Assembly (NCBI GenBank): GCA_002494625.1
Contig: DACH01000022.1
Span: 1-64,000, forward strand
Reading direction: 5' to 3'
Length of the DNA stretch: 64,000 bases
DNA from: Archaeoglobus sp. UBA234
Lineage (GTDB): Archaea > Halobacteriota > Archaeoglobi > Archaeoglobales > Archaeoglobaceae
Shown here piece after piece: positions 8,058 to 16,412 of this stretch (position 1 is the first letter of the stretch; every line of letters begins with the position of its first letter). Position numbers and translations under genes: made by a program. Under the pieces are notes generated by a model. It was not told the DNA's origin and ran no database searches. It saw only the letters and a list, made by a program, of their open reading frames with translations.

Positions 8058-9569
8058 TTAATCTTCTGTCCTGTTCATTCTCTTTTTCATCATCAGATAA
8101 TTCACAGCATTGATGACTGCATCAATGGACGCCATCACTATATCCGGGCCCGCTCCCCTTGCAGTGAATGACTTTCCGGTGTCATCCTCAACAGTCACAT
8201 AAACCTCAGCAAGAGCATCGCTTCCTCCCGTTATTGCATCCATTTTGAACTCCGTTATCCTGATACTCTCTCCAACAAGCTCGGTAACAGCTTTGAGTGC
8301 AGCATCAACAGGTCCTACTCCAATTGCTGATTTTACCCTTCTTGTATTGAACACATCTGCGTTGATAACAGCAGTGGGAGTGATTTTGTTTCCTGTAAGA
8401 ACCGTTATTTCATCAACAAGAATTGCCTTCTCCTCCTTTTTAAGCTCCCCTATAACAACTTCTGCAATTGTGAATAAATCCAGATCCGTGACCTTCTTTC
8501 CCCTGTCTCCAAGTTCTTTAACTTTATCAAATATCTTTGTGAGATTTTCCTCACTTACACTGTATCCTGCATCCTCAAGTATTTTCTTTATCTGGTGTCT
8601 TCCTGCATGCTTCCCCAGAATTATCCTCCTTCTGTGTCCCACCATCTCAGGTGTTATCAATCCTGGCTCAAAGGTGGATGATTCTTTTATGACACCATGG
8701 GCATGTATACCACTTTCATGGCTGAAAGCATTCTCACCCACAATTGGTGTGTTCGGCGGTAACCTGAAACCCGTAAATCTCTCAAGCAGTCTTGAAGTTT
8801 CAACCAAGTATTCTGTCCTGATGTTGAGGTCTATCCCCTCAATACTTTTCAGAATCATCACAACCTCAGCCAAACTTGCATTTCCTGCTCTCTCACCTAT
8901 TCCATTAACGGTTACCTGTACCTCATCAGCCCCTCCAAGTACTGCAGCATAGGTGTTGGCAACAGCCAGCCCAAAATCATTGTGACAGTGCACATCTACG
9001 GGAATATTAAGGTGGTCTTTCAACTCTTTTATCAGATTGTGAAATTTAAAAGGAGTTGCTACCCCTACAGTATCAGGTACATTTATTATGTCCACTCCAG
9101 CCTCCTCAACTGCTTTGTATATCCTTTTCAGATAATCGACTTCAGTTCTGGTTGCATCCATGGCTGAAAACATGCACTTTCTGCCATGATCCTTGATATA
9201 CTCTACAGCCCTTACAGAGTCTTCAACAATCTGCTCTCTTGTTTTCTTGATCGTATAGTCTATCTGAATTCTGGAAGTAGATATGAATATGTGTACTAAG
9301 TCAACATCCGAATCGAGTGCAGCATTTATGTCTTCATCGACTATTCTCGCAAGACCACAAATTTCAGAATTGAGACTAAGTCCTACTATGGATTTCACAG
9401 CCTCAAATTCCCCCTTGGAAGCAGCTGGAAACCCAGCTTCAATAACATCCACTCCAAGCTTGTCAAGCTGTTTTGCAATCTGAATTTTATAGCTCAGAGG
9501 AAAGGACACTCCAGGTGTCTGTTCCCCATCTCTCAGGGTTGTATCGAAAACTCTGACTTTTCTCAACAT
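8058..9569 (-). CDS. leuA: 2-isopropylmalate synthase/citramalate synthase family (LeuA-like)
   Basis: A 503-residue acyl-CoA Claisen condensing enzyme. The HMGL-like catalytic barrel opens with VFDTTLRDGEQTPGVSF (metal and catalytic Arg/Asp) and contains VDVHCHNDFGLAVAN, the HxH metal site. The C-terminal 120 or so residues form the LeuA allosteric dimer domain (ITGGSDALAEVYVTV and so on), so feedback control is likely. The enzyme condenses acetyl-CoA with 2-oxoisovalerate (leucine) or with pyruvate (citramalate, isoleucine); archaea carry paralogues for both, and homocitrate-type AksA relatives also exist. The sequence alone does not fix the acceptor. First gene of a two-gene unit with TatD, divergent from ubiD. 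Confidence 0.8.
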   Translation of the reverse strand: MLRKVRVFDTTLRDGEQTPGVSFPLSYKIQIAKQLDKLGVDVIEAGFPAASKGEFEAVKSIVGLSLNSEICGLARIVDEDINAALDSDVDLVHIFISTSRIQIDYTIKKTREQIVEDSVRAVEYIKDHGRKCMFSAMDATRTEVDYLKRIYKAVEEAGVDIINVPDTVGVATPFKFHNLIKELKDHLNIPVDVHCHNDFGLAVANTYAAVLGGADEVQVTVNGIGERAGNASLAEVVMILKSIEGIDLNIRTEYLVETSRLLERFTGFRLPPNTPIVGENAFSHESGIHAHGVIKESSTFEPGLITPEMVGHRRRIILGKHAGRHQIKKILEDAGYSVSEENLTKIFDKVKELGDRGKKVTDLDLFTIAEVVIGELKKEEKAILVDEITVLTGNKITPTAVINADVFNTRRVKSAIGVGPVDAALKAVTELVGESIRITEFKMDAITGGSDALAEVYVTVEDDTGKSFTARGAGPDIVMASIDAVINAVNYLMMKKRMNRTED

Positions 9570-9661
9570 CTCACCCCGGTGGAGAATCTTTGTTTGTTTG
9601 TGGTTATAAAATCTTTACCCAATTACAAAATATTTTTAACCTTCTGAAAAGGAGAGTTTTC

Positions 9662-11104
9662 ATGCCTTACGAGGATCTGAGAGAATTTATAAGAAAACTT
9701 GAAGATGAACGTGAGATCATACGAGTGGAAAAAGAAGTTGATCCAGTTCTTGAAATGACGGTTATTGCAGATAGAGCAGTTAAAAATAAAGGAAAAGCCC
9801 TCCTGTTTGAGAATCCAAAGGGTTACGACATCCCGGTTTTGATGAATGCCTTCGGAACCGAAAGGAGAATGAAAATTGCTCTTGAAGTTGAGAGACTGGA
9901 GGAGATTGGTGAAAGGCTTATTGGTCTCACAAAGATCAGACCATCTGGAATAATGGATGGGATAAAGAGTCTCTCGGTTTTGAAGGATGCAATGAGCTTC
10001 ATTCCAAAAACAACCAAAAAAGGAGCATGCAAAGAAGTTATCATGCCTGAACCGGACTTAACCAGATTCCCCATCCTTAAATGCTGGCCGGGAGATGCAG
10101 GAAGGTTCATCACCTTCCCTGTAGTTATAACCAGAGATCCAGTCACAGGAGAACTCAATGCAGGAATGTACAGAATGCAGGTGTTTGATGAGAGAACAAC
10201 TGGAATGCACTGGCAGATACATAAGCATGGAGCAGAGCACTTCAGAAAGGCAGGAGAGAAGCTTGAGGTAGCCGTTGCAATAGGTGTCGATCCAGCTATA
10301 CTCTACGCAGCCACCGCACCACTCCCCTCCGGGCTGGATGAGTTCATGTTTGCCGGTTTCATCAGGAAGGAGAGAGTTAAGCTGGTTGATTGTGAGACCG
10401 TGGATTTAAAGGTCCCTGCCAATTCAGAGATCGTGCTTGAGGGATATGTTAGAACTGATGAACTTCGTACAGAAGGTCCCTTTGGAGACCACACAGGATA
10501 CTATACACCCCCTGAACCCTACCCCGTTTTCCATATTGAGACAATCACCCATAGAGAGAATCCGATTTACCATGCCACTATTGTTGGTAAACCACCAATG
10601 GAGGATGCCTGGCTGGGAAAAACCACCGAAAGAATCTTTCTACCTGTTCTCAGAATGCTCTTTCCCGAAATTGTTGACATAAACCTTCCCGTTGAGGGGA
10701 CTTTTCACAACCTCGCAATAGTTTCGATCAAAAAGGGCTTTCCGGGACATGCCAAAAAAGTCATGTTTGCTCTCTGGGGAATAGGAATGCTTTCCCTCAC
10801 AAAAATCATTATCGTTGTGGACTCAGATGTGAATGTGCATGACATGCATGAAGTTATGTGGGCTGTTACGAGCAGGTTTGACCCCTCAAAGGATGTTGTT
10901 ATCATCGACAGGGCGCCAGTTGATTCTCTCGATCACTCAACTTACCTTCCGAATCTTGGTGGAAAACTTGGAATTGATGCCACCAAGAAATGGAGAGAGG
11001 AGGGATTTGAGAGAGAATGGCCTGAAGTGGTCGAAATGGATGAGGATACTGAGAAAAGAGCAATGGAGATCTGGAACGAGATAAAACACATGGTGCTGGG
11101 TTAA
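9662..11104 (+). CDS. UbiD-family prenyl-FMN decarboxylase, candidate anhydromevalonate phosphate decarboxylase
   Basis: A 480-residue UbiD-type (de)carboxylase. I place the start at MPYEDLREFI because GGAGAG lies 6-11 bases upstream and a TATA-like TATTTTTAA lies near 9630; an ORF extension to 9590 adds 24 residues without family resemblance. Conserved parts include GMYRMQVFDERTTGMHWQ, which contacts the prenylated flavin and metal, and EGPFGDHTGYYTP. In most archaea a UbiD member removes CO2 from trans-anhydromevalonate phosphate in the modified mevalonate route, and the HMG-CoA reductase in this window feeds that route. Other UbiD members act on aromatic acids, so this role is inferred. 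UbiX, which makes the cofactor, is not in view. Confidence 0.8.
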   Translation: MPYEDLREFIRKLEDEREIIRVEKEVDPVLEMTVIADRAVKNKGKALLFENPKGYDIPVLMNAFGTERRMKIALEVERLEEIGERLIGLTKIRPSGIMDGIKSLSVLKDAMSFIPKTTKKGACKEVIMPEPDLTRFPILKCWPGDAGRFITFPVVITRDPVTGELNAGMYRMQVFDERTTGMHWQIHKHGAEHFRKAGEKLEVAVAIGVDPAILYAATAPLPSGLDEFMFAGFIRKERVKLVDCETVDLKVPANSEIVLEGYVRTDELRTEGPFGDHTGYYTPPEPYPVFHIETITHRENPIYHATIVGKPPMEDAWLGKTTERIFLPVLRMLFPEIVDINLPVEGTFHNLAIVSIKKGFPGHAKKVMFALWGIGMLSLTKIIIVVDSDVNVHDMHEVMWAVTSRFDPSKDVVIIDRAPVDSLDHSTYLPNLGGKLGIDATKKWREEGFEREWPEVVEMDEDTEKRAMEIWNEIKHMVLG

Positions 11105-11190
11105 TCGACCTTAAACCTTTTTTCAAATATCTCAACTCACAGGTTGAATCTGAATTACTCTTTTATATATCCTCTGTCTGAATTAAATAT

Positions 11191-11805
11191 ATGGCAGACA
11201 ATTTTTCAGACACCGTAATAAAAAACTCTCATAGCCTGATAGATTACCTGAGAATCTTTCCAGAAATTGTTGCAGAGCAAAGGGAAAAAATGGATGATTT
11301 CGTGAGGCTTATATTATCTGGAGGAAAATCAATCCATGTTTTTGGGGTGGGGAGAAGTGGAGCAGTAGCTCTATGCTTTGCAATCAGGCTCAAACATTTT
11401 GAAAAAGTGCTTAACCACAAGGTCTGGTGGCTTGGTGATGAGGTGAGAGAAAAAATAAACAGAGAGGATGTCTTAGTAGTCTTCTCTGGCTCTGGTGAGA
11501 CAACTGAGGCTGTTTTCATAGCACGGAAGGCAAAGGAGGTCGGAGCAAGGATTACAACGATAACGTCTTATCCTGACTCCACACTCGGAAAAATGTCAGA
11601 TCTTGTAATTTTACTTCCCGGTGGACTGGAAAAAGCAAGGGGATGGAGATATTTAGAGGCACAGGTGTCAGACTCCCCTTTCTACGGTGCAGGAGAGTTT
11701 GAGCTGATGGCGTACCTCCTTCAGGAAGTTCTTATCATGTCCATAGGAGAGTACTACGGAATAGAGAAAAGAACTGTCGTGAAGGAGCATGTCAGAGATT
11801 CCTGA
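11191..11805 (+). CDS. hxlB: 6-phospho-3-hexuloisomerase
   Basis: A 204-residue SIS-domain protein. The sugar-phosphate site shows as HVFGVGRSGAVA and VVFSGSGETTEAVF, and the tail YGIEKRTVVKEHVR is typical of archaeal hexuloisomerases. The enzyme interconverts arabino-3-hexulose 6-phosphate and fructose 6-phosphate; in archaea without an oxidative pentose pathway this route, run backward with a hexulose-phosphate synthase, supplies ribulose 5-phosphate. The synthase partner is not in the window. A TATA box (TTTATATAT, about 11161-11169) some 25 bases before the ATG implies a leaderless message. Confidence 0.85.
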   Translation: MADNFSDTVIKNSHSLIDYLRIFPEIVAEQREKMDDFVRLILSGGKSIHVFGVGRSGAVALCFAIRLKHFEKVLNHKVWWLGDEVREKINREDVLVVFSGSGETTEAVFIARKAKEVGARITTITSYPDSTLGKMSDLVILLPGGLEKARGWRYLEAQVSDSPFYGAGEFELMAYLLQEVLIMSIGEYYGIEKRTVVKEHVRDS

Positions 11806-11812
11806 AACAAAA

Positions 11813-13702
11813 CTAAAGATTAAGTCTGTTCACCTCATCAAAAACTCCCGCAACCCTATAAAATGTTGTTACACCTCTCAACTCTTTTAAATCCTCTTCA
11901 TCAAGTTTTTTCTCAACTTCAGAAAAGAAAATATAATCTCCAAGAGCCATTCCTGAGGGCCTTGATTCAAGTTTTCTCAGGTTGATTTTTCTTTTTGAGA
12001 AAACCTCGAGAACATCTTTAAGGGATCCGGGTTTATCTTCAACGCCGAAGAACAGACAGGTTATTCTTCCCTCGACTTTCCCTCCTTTTTTTCTCACGAG
12101 ATAAAACCTTGTTACATTGTTCTCCATATCCTGTATCCCTTTTTTCAGAACAAAGAGATTGTAAATTTCTGCAGCGTTCTCTGAAACGATCGCAGCTGAT
12201 GAGTCATCGAGCATCGAAATTGCATCAGATGTGCTTGAAGTGTACCTGAGCTGAGCATGTGGTAGATAGTTGTTTATAAAGCCAGAACACTGAGCTATAG
12301 CCTGGGGATGTGAATAGATCTTCTCTATCTCCGACAGATCGAGTTTCCTTTTCGCTGCCAGAACATGAATTATTTCCATCTTTGTCTCAGCAAAAACCTC
12401 AACTCCATGCCTCATCAACGCATCTATGGAGCGAAGAACGGTACCATGGACAGAGTTCTCAATAGGAATGAGTCCGTAAACATTATCGTCCTCCTCAACA
12501 AGTCGCATTATCTCCTCTACCGTAGAGCAGTAGATTAGTGGAACTCTTGAACCCGCCAGCTTTACTCCAACATCATCACTGAAACTACCAATCGGTCCAA
12601 GCACTGCAAGCCTTTTGCTGATTCCGAGAAGTTTGTACTCCTCATCTTTCGTTAAATCCATGATGTCCTGAAAAACCCTCTTCAAAATAATTCTGTTAAG
12701 GTTTGACCTTGATGAGAGTTCCTTTAGCTTTACATCTTCCACCTCTGAAATCTCGATGGGCATTCCGTCTTTTTTCTTGTAGATTGCTATCCTCTTTCCT
12801 GCCTCAACCCTTTTCTCAATAAGCCTGAGTATGAGCGAATCAATAAGCCTTATGTACCCCCTCAGGGAGTTTATGTTACCATCTGGAACTCTTGCTGCTC
12901 TTGCACCGTCCATTATCAAAGTACTCCCCTCGGCATCCGTGAAAACTCTTCTCAATCCTTCAAATACCTCTTCGAAGCTGTCTTCATTTTTCAATTTTAA
13001 ATCAAGCTCTTTTAAGCTCTCAATAAACTTTTCTCTCATGTATTCAGAGTTTTCCTGTATTTTCAGATACATCCTCCAGTCCTGATTTATTATTCTCGAT
13101 GCCAGTTTATAGAGGGAAAAAAAGATTGGAGAAGAGTATTTGATGTAATTTTCATCAAATTTTTCCTTCAGAAAATTTGCCATACCTAAAAGGAGGAAGT
13201 GAGCTATCCCCTGAATCTCTGCCATTTTCTTATCGTGCTTTTCTGGATGTATTCTACTCAAGATGGCTCCAGCATCTTCAAACTCCCTCAGTATTACTCT
13301 CTCTTCTTCCCTTCCTGATTCTTCCACTATTATTATGTTGGACAACCCTATCTCGCTATCAGGACCCATCATGGGGTGAATGCTCAGAAAATCAAATCCA
13401 CTTTTCCTCAGGTTCTCAAGCACATCTTCCTTAACAGAGGAGATATCCACCAGAAGAGGATCCTTCCCTTTCCTCTCAGCAATCTCAGAAATCTTTTTCA
13501 TAGCCCCCTCTATTTCCTCCATCGGTACACAGAGAAATATAACATCAAAGTTACCTATTTCTTCCTCCTCCACCTCAGATTTGCTTTTATCTATGTCAAA
13601 TCCCTTTACGGTGTAGGTTCTCAGGGAAAAGAATCGCCTGAAGAGGCTACCCATGCCTCCCATCCCATAGATAAGAATTTTCAGCTTCCTCGAATTAATC
13701 AC
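11813..13702 (-). CDS. Trifunctional prephenate dehydrogenase / chorismate mutase / prephenate dehydratase
   Basis: A 629-residue fusion. Residues 8 to about 260 are a TyrA prephenate dehydrogenase with a Rossmann start (ILIYGMGGMGSLF) and SIHPMMGPD. Residues about 280-360 are an AroQ-type chorismate mutase (IDSLILRLIEKRVEAGKRIAIYK). From about 365 follows prephenate dehydratase (LGPIGSFSDDVG ... NNVTRFYLV), and the last 80 residues form an ACT domain with the phenylalanine-binding LESRPSG. One protein thus makes both arogenate/phenylalanine and tyrosine precursors from chorismate, with likely phenylalanine feedback. This TyrA-AroQ-PheA order is known from Archaeoglobus. It is the last gene of the aromatic operon and overlaps aroD by 4 bases. 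Confidence 0.92.
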   Translation of the reverse strand: MINSRKLKILIYGMGGMGSLFRRFFSLRTYTVKGFDIDKSKSEVEEEEIGNFDVIFLCVPMEEIEGAMKKISEIAERKGKDPLLVDISSVKEDVLENLRKSGFDFLSIHPMMGPDSEIGLSNIIIVEESGREEERVILREFEDAGAILSRIHPEKHDKKMAEIQGIAHFLLLGMANFLKEKFDENYIKYSSPIFFSLYKLASRIINQDWRMYLKIQENSEYMREKFIESLKELDLKLKNEDSFEEVFEGLRRVFTDAEGSTLIMDGARAARVPDGNINSLRGYIRLIDSLILRLIEKRVEAGKRIAIYKKKDGMPIEISEVEDVKLKELSSRSNLNRIILKRVFQDIMDLTKDEEYKLLGISKRLAVLGPIGSFSDDVGVKLAGSRVPLIYCSTVEEIMRLVEEDDNVYGLIPIENSVHGTVLRSIDALMRHGVEVFAETKMEIIHVLAAKRKLDLSEIEKIYSHPQAIAQCSGFINNYLPHAQLRYTSSTSDAISMLDDSSAAIVSENAAEIYNLFVLKKGIQDMENNVTRFYLVRKKGGKVEGRITCLFFGVEDKPGSLKDVLEVFSKRKINLRKLESRPSGMALGDYIFFSEVEKKLDEEDLKELRGVTTFYRVAGVFDEVNRLNL

Positions 13703-14322
13703 TGAATCACCCTCTGAGTGAGGATGTTTCTCAATCTGTAAATCTCCTCAACTGAAAACTGGCCAGGAGCTGTAGGTGTGCCTGCATGACAGTAGATGAA
13801 AGGGCTTCCAGACAGGGAAGAAATTATCCTGGTAAATCTGTACTCCTCCCCAATGAGAAAGGCTATGAGGTTATCGTACTCTGAATGAAGCTTCAAAATC
13901 AACTTAATATCCTTTTTATGCTTTCCTGGTATTGCTATTTTTAATATATCTCCCTTTTTACCTTCAATGATGTCTCGAAGGTATGTATATCCTGGATTTT
14001 TTAAAGAATGATAGGATTCAATGATTCCCACTCCTGATCTTTTAACTGACCTAAAGAAATCTTCATCCACATCATACTCAATATCGACAAAATCTGCATA
14101 CATCACATATCTGGAGATTATGGATAGCCTTCTCTCTTCTTCCCCTCTAAAACCTCCTCCATCACCCTCTCTCCTGCAGGTGAAAATCAGGTCCTTCTCC
14201 CACTCGATAAACCTTCCAACTACACTCTCCGGAAGTACATCCAGTCTGAGTTCGATGGTGTCGCATAGCTCAAGAGCTTTCACGCTGTAATTCTCGGAAA
14301 CTACCGTGCATATGATATTCAT
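13699..14322 (-). CDS. aroD: 3-dehydroquinate dehydratase, type I
   Basis: About 207 residues from the ATG in MNIICTVVSEN; an in-frame start at 14349 would add nine residues. It is a type I enzyme: CDTIELRLDVL holds the substrate-binding Glu/Arg, VDIEYDVDEDFF follows, GIIESYHSLKNPGY contains the catalytic His, and ILKIAIPGKHKKD the Schiff-base Lys. It dehydrates 3-dehydroquinate to 3-dehydroshikimate. Position between the dehydroquinate synthase and the trifunctional enzyme in one operon supports the assignment. It is a compact archaeal version (bacterial type I enzymes are about 250 residues). Confidence 0.88.
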   Translation of the reverse strand: MNIICTVVSENYSVKALELCDTIELRLDVLPESVVGRFIEWEKDLIFTCRREGDGGGFRGEEERRLSIISRYVMYADFVDIEYDVDEDFFRSVKRSGVGIIESYHSLKNPGYTYLRDIIEGKKGDILKIAIPGKHKKDIKLILKLHSEYDNLIAFLIGEEYRFTRIISSLSGSPFIYCHAGTPTAPGQFSVEEIYRLRNILTQRVIQ

Positions 14323-14361
14323 TCTCTCTTTCAAACTCGAACCCTCCACAAAAGATGATTC

Positions 14362-15357
14362 TTATCTCTCGATTATGAACTCCTCAATCTCCTTCCCAAA
14401 ATGTCTTCCTTTTCCTGATTTCTCAACCCATACAAGAACTCTATCTCCTTCATTCAGGGAAGTAACTGAGATATGAGAGCCATCCTTTCTGATAAGTTTT
14501 ATTGTTTCTGCGTTTTGAAGGATAACTGATCCGCTAAAACCAGCCGCTCTTGCTCTCACAAGAATCATCGGTCTTTTTTCTATTTTAACCCTTCCAACAT
14601 AGCTCTTTCTTACATTTCCATCATATCTGAGAATTTCAACCTCATCTCCTGCCTTTAACTCAGCCAGATACTTCGTATCCCTTCCGTTCCTGAGATACGC
14701 ATTGACACTACCAGCATTTACTCTGAAGGGTCTTGAGGCTACATATTCACTCTCCTCACTCTCACTTGCTACGAGAAACATAAACATGGAGAGATTTCCC
14801 ACGAGCATTCCTTCTCCGGGGTTCATCATAGTTACAGTATCTATGCATACTCTATCACCCATCCCGAGCTGCCTGAGTTCTGTGATCTCTGCCTCAACAA
14901 GTTCCACTCTCTCATGAGACTCAACGATTCTTGCAAACTCTCCCAGATATTCTCTTGACATATACTTCACAAGAATTCCATCTGCACCCTTTTCAAGGGT
15001 TTCAAGTACAAGTCTTGCCTCTTCAGGTGAATTAACTTCCACAATAAGCTTTGAATTACCCTTCATCGCTATGAGATTCTCGAGCGGGATAACTTTCCAG
15101 TCTGTAAAACTTAAAAAGAGGTAATCTTTATCCTGAGAAAGTCTGACAGCATCATCCTGGTCCTTAGAGGACTTTATTTCAATAAAAGCAACATTATCAG
15201 AATTTCTGGAAAGGACCTCGATTTTTCCAAGCTTCCTTATTTTGTCATGATCGTGGTTGGAGATGACTCCAGTGAACCCGAGTTCAATCGCATCCGTTAT
15301 CTGGAGTTTAACATCATTCCAGTCGATGCCCTCTGTTTGCAACCATATCTCTCTCAT
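14362..15357 (-). CDS. aroB': 3-dehydroquinate synthase II (archaeal type)
   Basis: A 331-residue member of the archaeal dehydroquinate synthase II family, which performs the NAD-dependent deamination and cyclisation of 2-amino-3,7-dideoxy-D-threo-hept-6-ulosonate to 3-dehydroquinate. Recognisable parts are VCIDTVTMMNPGEGMLVGN, SRPFRVNAGSVNAYLRNG and the C-terminal beta-rich RVLVWVEKSGKGRHFG. Its start lies inside the 3' end of the preceding aldolase gene (44-base overlap), which suggests translational coupling of the two consecutive steps of the archaeal shikimate entry route. Confidence 0.92.
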   Translation of the reverse strand: MREIWLQTEGIDWNDVKLQITDAIELGFTGVISNHDHDKIRKLGKIEVLSRNSDNVAFIEIKSSKDQDDAVRLSQDKDYLFLSFTDWKVIPLENLIAMKGNSKLIVEVNSPEEARLVLETLEKGADGILVKYMSREYLGEFARIVESHERVELVEAEITELRQLGMGDRVCIDTVTMMNPGEGMLVGNLSMFMFLVASESEESEYVASRPFRVNAGSVNAYLRNGRDTKYLAELKAGDEVEILRYDGNVRKSYVGRVKIEKRPMILVRARAAGFSGSVILQNAETIKLIRKDGSHISVTSLNEGDRVLVWVEKSGKGRHFGKEIEEFIIER

Positions 15358-16123
15358 AAAGAATCTCTCCTGCCTCTTCTACCTCGAAATCTTCATGTAT
15401 TATCTTGGCAAGTGATTTAACCACAAGATCCGGGCGTGAATGCTGGAATACATTTCTTCCAACTGCAGCACCGGCAGCACCGGCAATTATAGCCTCTTTA
15501 ACCTCTCTGAGCAGTGTGATGTCAGAAGTTTTGCTACCACCTGCAATGATAACTGGAACAGAAGATACCTCAACCACCTCAATGAATGTATCGACCGAAC
15601 CCGTGTAATTCGTTTTTATAATGTCTGCCCCCATTTCATAGCCGATTCTCACAGCATGCTTTACATTTACTGGATTTCTCTCATCTATTCCTTTCCCTCT
15701 CGGGTACATCATTGCAAGCAGTGGCATCTCCCACGAATCACATATCTCTGAGATCCTTCCAAGTACCTCAAGCTGCTCGCCTTCTGTTGAGCTTCCAACA
15801 TTTATGTGAAGGCTTACCGCATCTGCCCCTAACTTAATTGCATTTTCAACACTTGAAACCACTCTTTTGTCCTCAGCATTCCCCAGTGTTGTTGATGCAC
15901 TCAAATGGGCGATGAGTCCCCCATCAAAGCTATCCACCAGTCTTGAATGTTTGATTGTTCCCTTATGCAGAATGATGGCATTTACATGATCTCTTATTCT
16001 CTCTATAACCCTATCAGGATTCTCTATTCCACTTACAGGTGATGTGATTCCGTGATCCATTGGCACTATCAGTGTCCTTCCTTTCTTCATTATCCTGTTC
16101 AACCGTCTTTTTTTTCCAGACAT
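15314..16123 (-). CDS. aroA': 2-amino-3,7-dideoxy-D-threo-hept-6-ulosonate synthase
   Basis: A 269-residue class I aldolase of the DeoC/FbaB-like family. The Schiff-base Lys is in DIIKTNYTGS; VPMDHGITSP, HLSASTTLG and GAAGAAVGRNVFQ are conserved parts of the barrel. The archaeal enzyme condenses 6-deoxy-5-ketofructose 1-phosphate with aspartate semialdehyde to start aromatic amino acid synthesis without DAHP. Fructose-bisphosphate aldolase is the alternative, but linkage to dehydroquinate synthase II decides. First gene of a four-gene operon; AAAGGTG lies just before the ATG and a palindrome (TGCATAATGCA) at the promoter. Confidence 0.9.
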   Translation of the reverse strand: MSGKKRRLNRIMKKGRTLIVPMDHGITSPVSGIENPDRVIERIRDHVNAIILHKGTIKHSRLVDSFDGGLIAHLSASTTLGNAEDKRVVSSVENAIKLGADAVSLHINVGSSTEGEQLEVLGRISEICDSWEMPLLAMMYPRGKGIDERNPVNVKHAVRIGYEMGADIIKTNYTGSVDTFIEVVEVSSVPVIIAGGSKTSDITLLREVKEAIIAGAAGAAVGRNVFQHSRPDLVVKSLAKIIHEDFEVEEAGEILYERDMVANRGHRLE

Positions 16124-16155
16124 TATTTTTCACCTTTTATTTAATTTTTTTATTT

Positions 16156-16166
16156 TGCATAATGCA
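16156..16166. promoter_or_regulatory. Palindrome at the aromatic operon promoter
   Basis: TGCAT-A-ATGCA is a perfect inverted repeat 33-43 bases upstream of the aroA' ATG, next to AT-rich DNA that must hold the TATA box. The place fits an operator or promoter-adjacent activator site. No regulator is tied to it; a chance palindrome of this length in AT-rich DNA is possible. Confidence 0.3.
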
Positions 16167-16412
16167 CCCCAGATGACAGGTTTAGACACCCCAAGAACAC
16201 CTCCTCAAATCAAAACTTCAATAATAATAGCCAAAACTAAAGCTAAATCCAAAATACCAGAATCTCTTACACACCTCAGATGAGGAGAGCTTTGACATTG
16301 GATGTCTGAGAGATATTGAAGTATATAAACTTTATTATATGTGACAATAGAGAGATGAGAGACTATCCAGCAAACAAATTTATAAATCCTGCCTTAATTC
16401 AGAATTATTCCG

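Noticed and set aside
8245..8952. Long plus-strand ORF of 235 codons inside the leuA-type gene
   Set aside because: Shadow of the opposite strand: Ser/Leu/Thr-rich product with no family pattern, while the minus frame is an unambiguous enzyme.
16271..16315. Box-like pattern GATGA ... GATGT ... CTGA plus the stem CCTCA/TGAGG
   Set aside because: Neither C-type box fits RTGATGA and spacing is wrong for a C/D RNA; the stem is only 5 bp.
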